From: Lachnospiraceae bacterium
GTDB taxonomy: Bacteria > Bacillota > Clostridia > Lachnospirales > Lachnospiraceae
Length of the DNA: 9,589 bases
Direction: 5' to 3'
NCBI GenBank assembly: GCA_024697505.1
Contig: JAILFQ010000275.1
Coordinates: 1 to 9,589 of the forward strand
Part shown: positions 7,039 to 9,589 of the stretch, in pieces
Numbering within the stretch: the first letter of the stretch is position 1
Layout: every line of letters begins with the position of its first letter
The notes under the pieces: model-generated
Databases searched by the model: none
What the model was told of the DNA's origin: nothing
Seen by the model: only the letters and a program-made list of their open reading frames with translations
Translations under genes and position numbers: made by a program

Positions 7039-7065
7039 GGATTCTTAATTATTAAAATTCGGTAA

Positions 7066-7081
7066 AAAGCGTTACCGCTTT
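7066..7081 (-). terminator. Possible terminator after the cellulase gene
   Basis: On the minus strand AAAGCG pairs with CGCTTT around a GTAA loop, and the Ts continue for two more bases before ACC. It lies about 65 bases past the cellulase stop and just upstream of the hrcA promoter, the right place to insulate the operon. The stem is short and the U tract poor, so confidence is moderate. Confidence 0.45.
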
Positions 7082-7112
7082 CTTAACAAATAACTTTGTA
7101 ATCAAATGTAAA

Positions 7113-7138
7113 CCGGGAGAAGTTTTCTCCTTGGCCGG
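7113..7138 (-). terminator. Hairpin directly after the cellulase stop
   Basis: GGAGAA (7116-7121) pairs with TTCTCC (7125-7130) around a 3-base loop. An outer CCG / CGG pairing (7113-7115 with 7136-7138) is possible across a bulge. In the gene direction it starts a few bases after the stop codon but is followed by GGTTTACATTT, without a true U tract. It may stabilise the 3' end or act together with the next hairpin. Confidence 0.35.
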
Positions 7139-7144
7139 ATTTAT

Positions 7145-9145
7145 TTATCTCTTAAGATACTTAAATGTAACCGTCATGGTTTCAATCTTTCCCAGTTCAG
7201 AAACATCTATAATAGTCGGTGAGCATCCTGTTGCAGAGCCCATCATTGTACGGCCCTCTTCCGGAATACTTGTAACCCAGGAATTATAAATGTTTACTCT
7301 TGTGCAGATCTTATCATCTGATGTGGTAAAGGCATATCCGGTAGTTTCAACCTTTTCGCCGTTAATCTTTATTTCCTGAGGAATAATAATGTAATTAGGG
7401 AAAAGAGTCTCTCCGTTTGCAATGCCAACGGCACAAAAGATAATTCCGTTTGCAAAACCTGCTTTGGTTCCGGTAAAGTCCAGTCCAACCGTATATGTGC
7501 CTGCGCCGGTAACTTCCACGTCTGTTGCCACAAGGCCTTCCGTCTTTGTGTTAGGGGAATAAACATCCCCTACACTGTAGCTTGCACCCCAGTCGCTGGA
7601 GTTGAACATAAGCCAGGCCATTGCCGTATTCGGATCCAGTACAAAGCCGTCGTAGGCGTCTTCTATGGCAACTTCAATATCATTTGCGGCTACGGTTTTT
7701 ATGTCGTAGCCCGATGCCAGTTTATTTATTTCGCTTTCAAGTGAATGGTCCAGAAAAATTTCCGCAACCGAATCCACTGTCATTTTGCAGGTCTTTCTGT
7801 TATAAAGATTGCTACAATCCCAAAGGCAGTTTGCATAGCCGTATAAATCGCAGTTGTCCAGGAAATTCTCGTTGTAGACTTCCATTCCCTCCGGAGCTGT
7901 TCTGCTTTCAAGCAAAACTCCGTATTCTCCTATTACTATTCCGTAACCCTGCTCTGTAAAATAGGTAAGTTTTTTAAGAGTCTCATTCATTTCCGCAAGT
8001 TCCTGCTTGCTTCCCCACTTTTCCACGCTGTTCCAGATGCAATATCCGGACGGATCGTAAAAGTGTACGGAAAGAAGAAGTTTGGATGTCGCCGTATCCT
8101 TTGGCATTTCAAATCTTGCATCCAGCGTATTTTTAATATCTGTGCCGTAACCCGCAATAAGCAGGAATCTGTTTTCGTTGTTTCCTCCTGTGGCACGCAC
8201 CGTATCCACGAAAGTCTGGTTTATAAGATTTGCGGTTTTATAAAGCTCATCATCCGAAAGAGTTCCGGAATCCGCATTAAAACTTGAATCGTGGTCATTA
8301 AGCCTTGCACCTATTTCTTCATTTCCGGACTCAAAAATAAGATAGTCCGAATATTCTTTATATCTGTTGGCAATCTGAGTCCACATGGAAACGTAAAGGT
8401 CCATGGCTGCGGCTCTGGTCTTTTCGCTTGCGGAACCAAACATGCCCCACCATCCACCGTCCCAGTGGTCGTTTATAATAACGTACATTCCCTCGTTTCT
8501 TGCATAATTGATTATTTCTTCTACTCTGTCGAGGTAGGACGTTTTTATGTCGTAATTGCCTTCCGTAAAATCCATTACATTGGTCCAGGCTACCGGAATT
8601 CTTATTGTGGTAAAACCAGCCGCCTTCATGCCGCTAACCATTTCCTGCGTGGTAACCGGACTTCCCCAGCCCTGCTCGTAAAGCGTTGCGGGAGCAGATG
8701 TTCCGTAAGCTTCTCTTACATAGGATTCCATGGTGTTGCCAAGGTTTATTCCGTTTCCCATAAGTTCTGTAACTTCAAGTGCAGTAAGAGAAGTTCTGAC
8801 ACTTCCGTCATCCACTGTATCTATTCCGTTTGCAGACTTATGAGAAGTAAGCCCTGTTTCGGTGGTTGTGCCGTTTTCTGTACCGTTCCCGGCACTCGTA
8901 CCATTTTCACCGTCGGATTTTTCTGCATTGGTGCCGTTTTCGCCGCTTGCACCACTTTCACCGCTTCCGCCGTTTGTCTCACTTCCACCATTTGTTCCAC
9001 TTCCACCGTTTGTTCCACTTCCGCCGCTAACGTTTTCTGTTGTATTGTTTTTATCGGAATTTTTGTCGGAAGCGCACGCTGTAAGACAATTAACCAGCAT
9101 TACAGAAAAAAGAGCACAACAAATAAACCTTCTAAGCCTTCTCAT
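7145..9145 (-). CDS. Lipid-anchored GH5-family endoglucanase (cellulase) with C-terminal accessory module
   Basis: Surface glycoside hydrolase, probably cutting beta-1,4-glucan such as cellulose or mixed-linkage glucan. The product has 666 residues. A basic N-terminus and hydrophobic segment end in lipobox LTAC, with Cys24 as predicted lipid anchor. A Gly/Ser/Asn/Thr/Glu linker spans about 25-110, with 6-residue repeats at 41-70. The (beta/alpha)8 domain spans about 118-470: GNGINLGNTMES (130-141), WGSPVTTQEM (160-169), IRIPVAW with conserved R182, NDHWDGGWWG (225-234), FESGNEEIG with putative acid/base E276, VHFYDP with H361, GEYG with putative nucleophile E407, and LWDC with W442. Residues 497-666 form a separate beta-rich module. 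The start has GGAGG about six bases upstream. The substrate cannot be fixed from sequence. It is 36 bases after the upstream gene and could share its transcript. Confidence 0.92.
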   Translation of the reverse strand: MRRLRRFICCALFSVMLVNCLTACASDKNSDKNNTTENVSGGSGTNGGSGTNGGSETNGGSGESGASGENGTNAEKSDGENGTSAGNGTENGTTTETGLTSHKSANGIDTVDDGSVRTSLTALEVTELMGNGINLGNTMESYVREAYGTSAPATLYEQGWGSPVTTQEMVSGMKAAGFTTIRIPVAWTNVMDFTEGNYDIKTSYLDRVEEIINYARNEGMYVIINDHWDGGWWGMFGSASEKTRAAAMDLYVSMWTQIANRYKEYSDYLIFESGNEEIGARLNDHDSSFNADSGTLSDDELYKTANLINQTFVDTVRATGGNNENRFLLIAGYGTDIKNTLDARFEMPKDTATSKLLLSVHFYDPSGYCIWNSVEKWGSKQELAEMNETLKKLTYFTEQGYGIVIGEYGVLLESRTAPEGMEVYNENFLDNCDLYGYANCLWDCSNLYNRKTCKMTVDSVAEIFLDHSLESEINKLASGYDIKTVAANDIEVAIEDAYDGFVLDPNTAMAWLMFNSSDWGASYSVGDVYSPNTKTEGLVATDVEVTGAGTYTVGLDFTGTKAGFANGIIFCAVGIANGETLFPNYIIIPQEIKINGEKVETTGYAFTTSDDKICTRVNIYNSWVTSIPEEGRTMMGSATGCSPTIIDVSELGKIETMTVTFKYLKR
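8936..9025 (-). repeat. 18-bp tandem repeats encoding the cellulase linker
   Basis: Five 18-bp units encode GGSGTN, GGSGTN, GGSETN, GGSGES and GASGEN (residues 41-70). The first two are nearly identical in DNA and the others diverge progressively. Such repeats give a flexible spacer between the membrane anchor and catalytic domain and can change copy number by slippage in 6-residue steps without breaking the frame. Confidence 0.85.
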
Positions 9146-9181
9146 ATAAGCCCTCCAAAGTCAGATCAATATTTTTCAAAT

Positions 9182-9589
9182 TTAGCCCAAATAAAATGAT
9201 GGGATTTTAGCATCTTCAGAACCGTAAACAATTCTTGCAAAATCCTTTGTGATGGTTTTCATTGATGCCTTGTCGAACTCTACCCCAAAAATCTTTGCGG
9301 TTTCCGCAAACATTCTCGGAGAAATAGCAAGCCCCCAAGGTGAACCGACAGCAACATACTTTCTCTCCACAAGAGACTCCGGCGCAACAGAATACTTCTT
9401 TCCGTCTTTAACAACAAAAATAAGTACAAACCCCTTTGCATCCTTCTCCATGGAAACAACAGCACCGTCTAACGCAACTTCCGCACCGGTTGCAGCATCT
9501 GTAACAATAACCGGCTTTACGCCTCCCGTAAGACTGCTTGTCTTTCCGATAAGCTCTATGAGCTTGTCTATACTCTTCTGGTCTAAGAC
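9182..9589 (-). CDS. Protein of unknown function, 5' part beyond window edge
   Basis: The last 135 residues of a protein whose frame is open to the right edge. I do not recognise it. The visible part has no signal peptide, membrane segment or cysteine. It looks like a soluble alpha/beta fold: a helix (DQKSIDKLIELIGKT), strands in KPVIVTDAATGAEVALDGAVVS and GFVLIFVVKDGKKYSV, then a helical stretch (SPRMFAETAKIFGVEFD) and the C-terminal IPSFYLG. An internal ATG at 9451 could be mistaken for its start, but coding continues upstream without a stop, and no ribosome binding site is evident at that ATG. It lies 36 bases upstream of the cellulase gene with no clear terminator between them, so co-transcription is possible. 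That is no proof of related function. Confidence 0.75.
   Translation of the reverse strand, partial: VLDQKSIDKLIELIGKTSSLTGGVKPVIVTDAATGAEVALDGAVVSMEKDAKGFVLIFVVKDGKKYSVAPESLVERKYVAVGSPWGLAISPRMFAETAKIFGVEFDKASMKTITKDFARIVYGSEDAKIPSFYLG

Noticed and set aside
8291..9199. 302-codon open frame on the plus strand opposite the cellulase
   Set aside because: It mirrors the codon pattern of the cellulase, has no ribosome binding site or recognisable domain, and contains the reversed linker repeats.
9182..9451. A complete 89-residue gene starting at ATG 9451
   Set aside because: The same frame stays open to the window edge with coding-like sequence, and there is no ribosome binding site at 9451. 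It is the end of a larger gene.

Overview
The window is about 9.6 kb of moderately A+T-rich bacterial DNA in which every supported gene lies on the minus strand. I place it in the Clostridia, probably a gut or rumen Lachnospiraceae. The reasons are the class I heat-shock order hrcA-grpE-dnaK-dnaJ behind a perfect CIRCE operator, prmA following dnaJ, a DnaK without the extra subdomain segment of Gram-negative homologues, strong GGAGG-type ribosome binding sites, and a lipoprotein-anchored GH5 cellulase. This placement comes from family knowledge and was not tested by a search.

Layout in the direction of transcription (right to left): (1) 9589-9182, the end of a protein I do not recognise; (2) 9145-7145, a secreted, lipid-anchored GH5 endoglucanase-like enzyme with a repeat linker and an unassigned C-terminal beta-rich module, followed by two hairpins; (3) 7040-6930, the heat-shock control region, with a TTGACA-N17-TATTTT promoter, a perfect CIRCE just downstream of it, and a second perfect inverted repeat overlapping the promoter; (4) 6929-2005, hrcA, grpE, dnaK and dnaJ, ending in a strong intrinsic terminator at 1983-1951; (5) 1875-841, prmA, with its own -10 element, followed 14 bases later by (6) pepP, an aminopeptidase P gene that runs off the left edge.

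How they work together: HrcA represses the operon through CIRCE. GrpE (nucleotide exchange) and DnaJ (ATPase stimulation, client delivery) are the partners of the Hsp70 DnaK. PrmA methylates ribosomal protein L11, and PepP trims X-Pro peptides. The cellulase is an unrelated neighbour.

The main anomaly is in dnaK. Its frame is intact over 621 codon positions, but codon 469 is an ochre stop (TAA, 3715-3713). Four other bases within 24 bp also seem to depart from the family consensus. All five inferred changes can be read as G:C to T:A transversions. This is either a real lesion that removes the substrate-binding lid or a local sequence error, and the window alone cannot decide. The second most interesting signal is the extra inverted repeat around the hrcA promoter: it shares the TAGCAC core of CIRCE but has a 19-bp spacer where CIRCE has 9 bp. 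I see no phage, transposon, CRISPR array, tRNA or rRNA.
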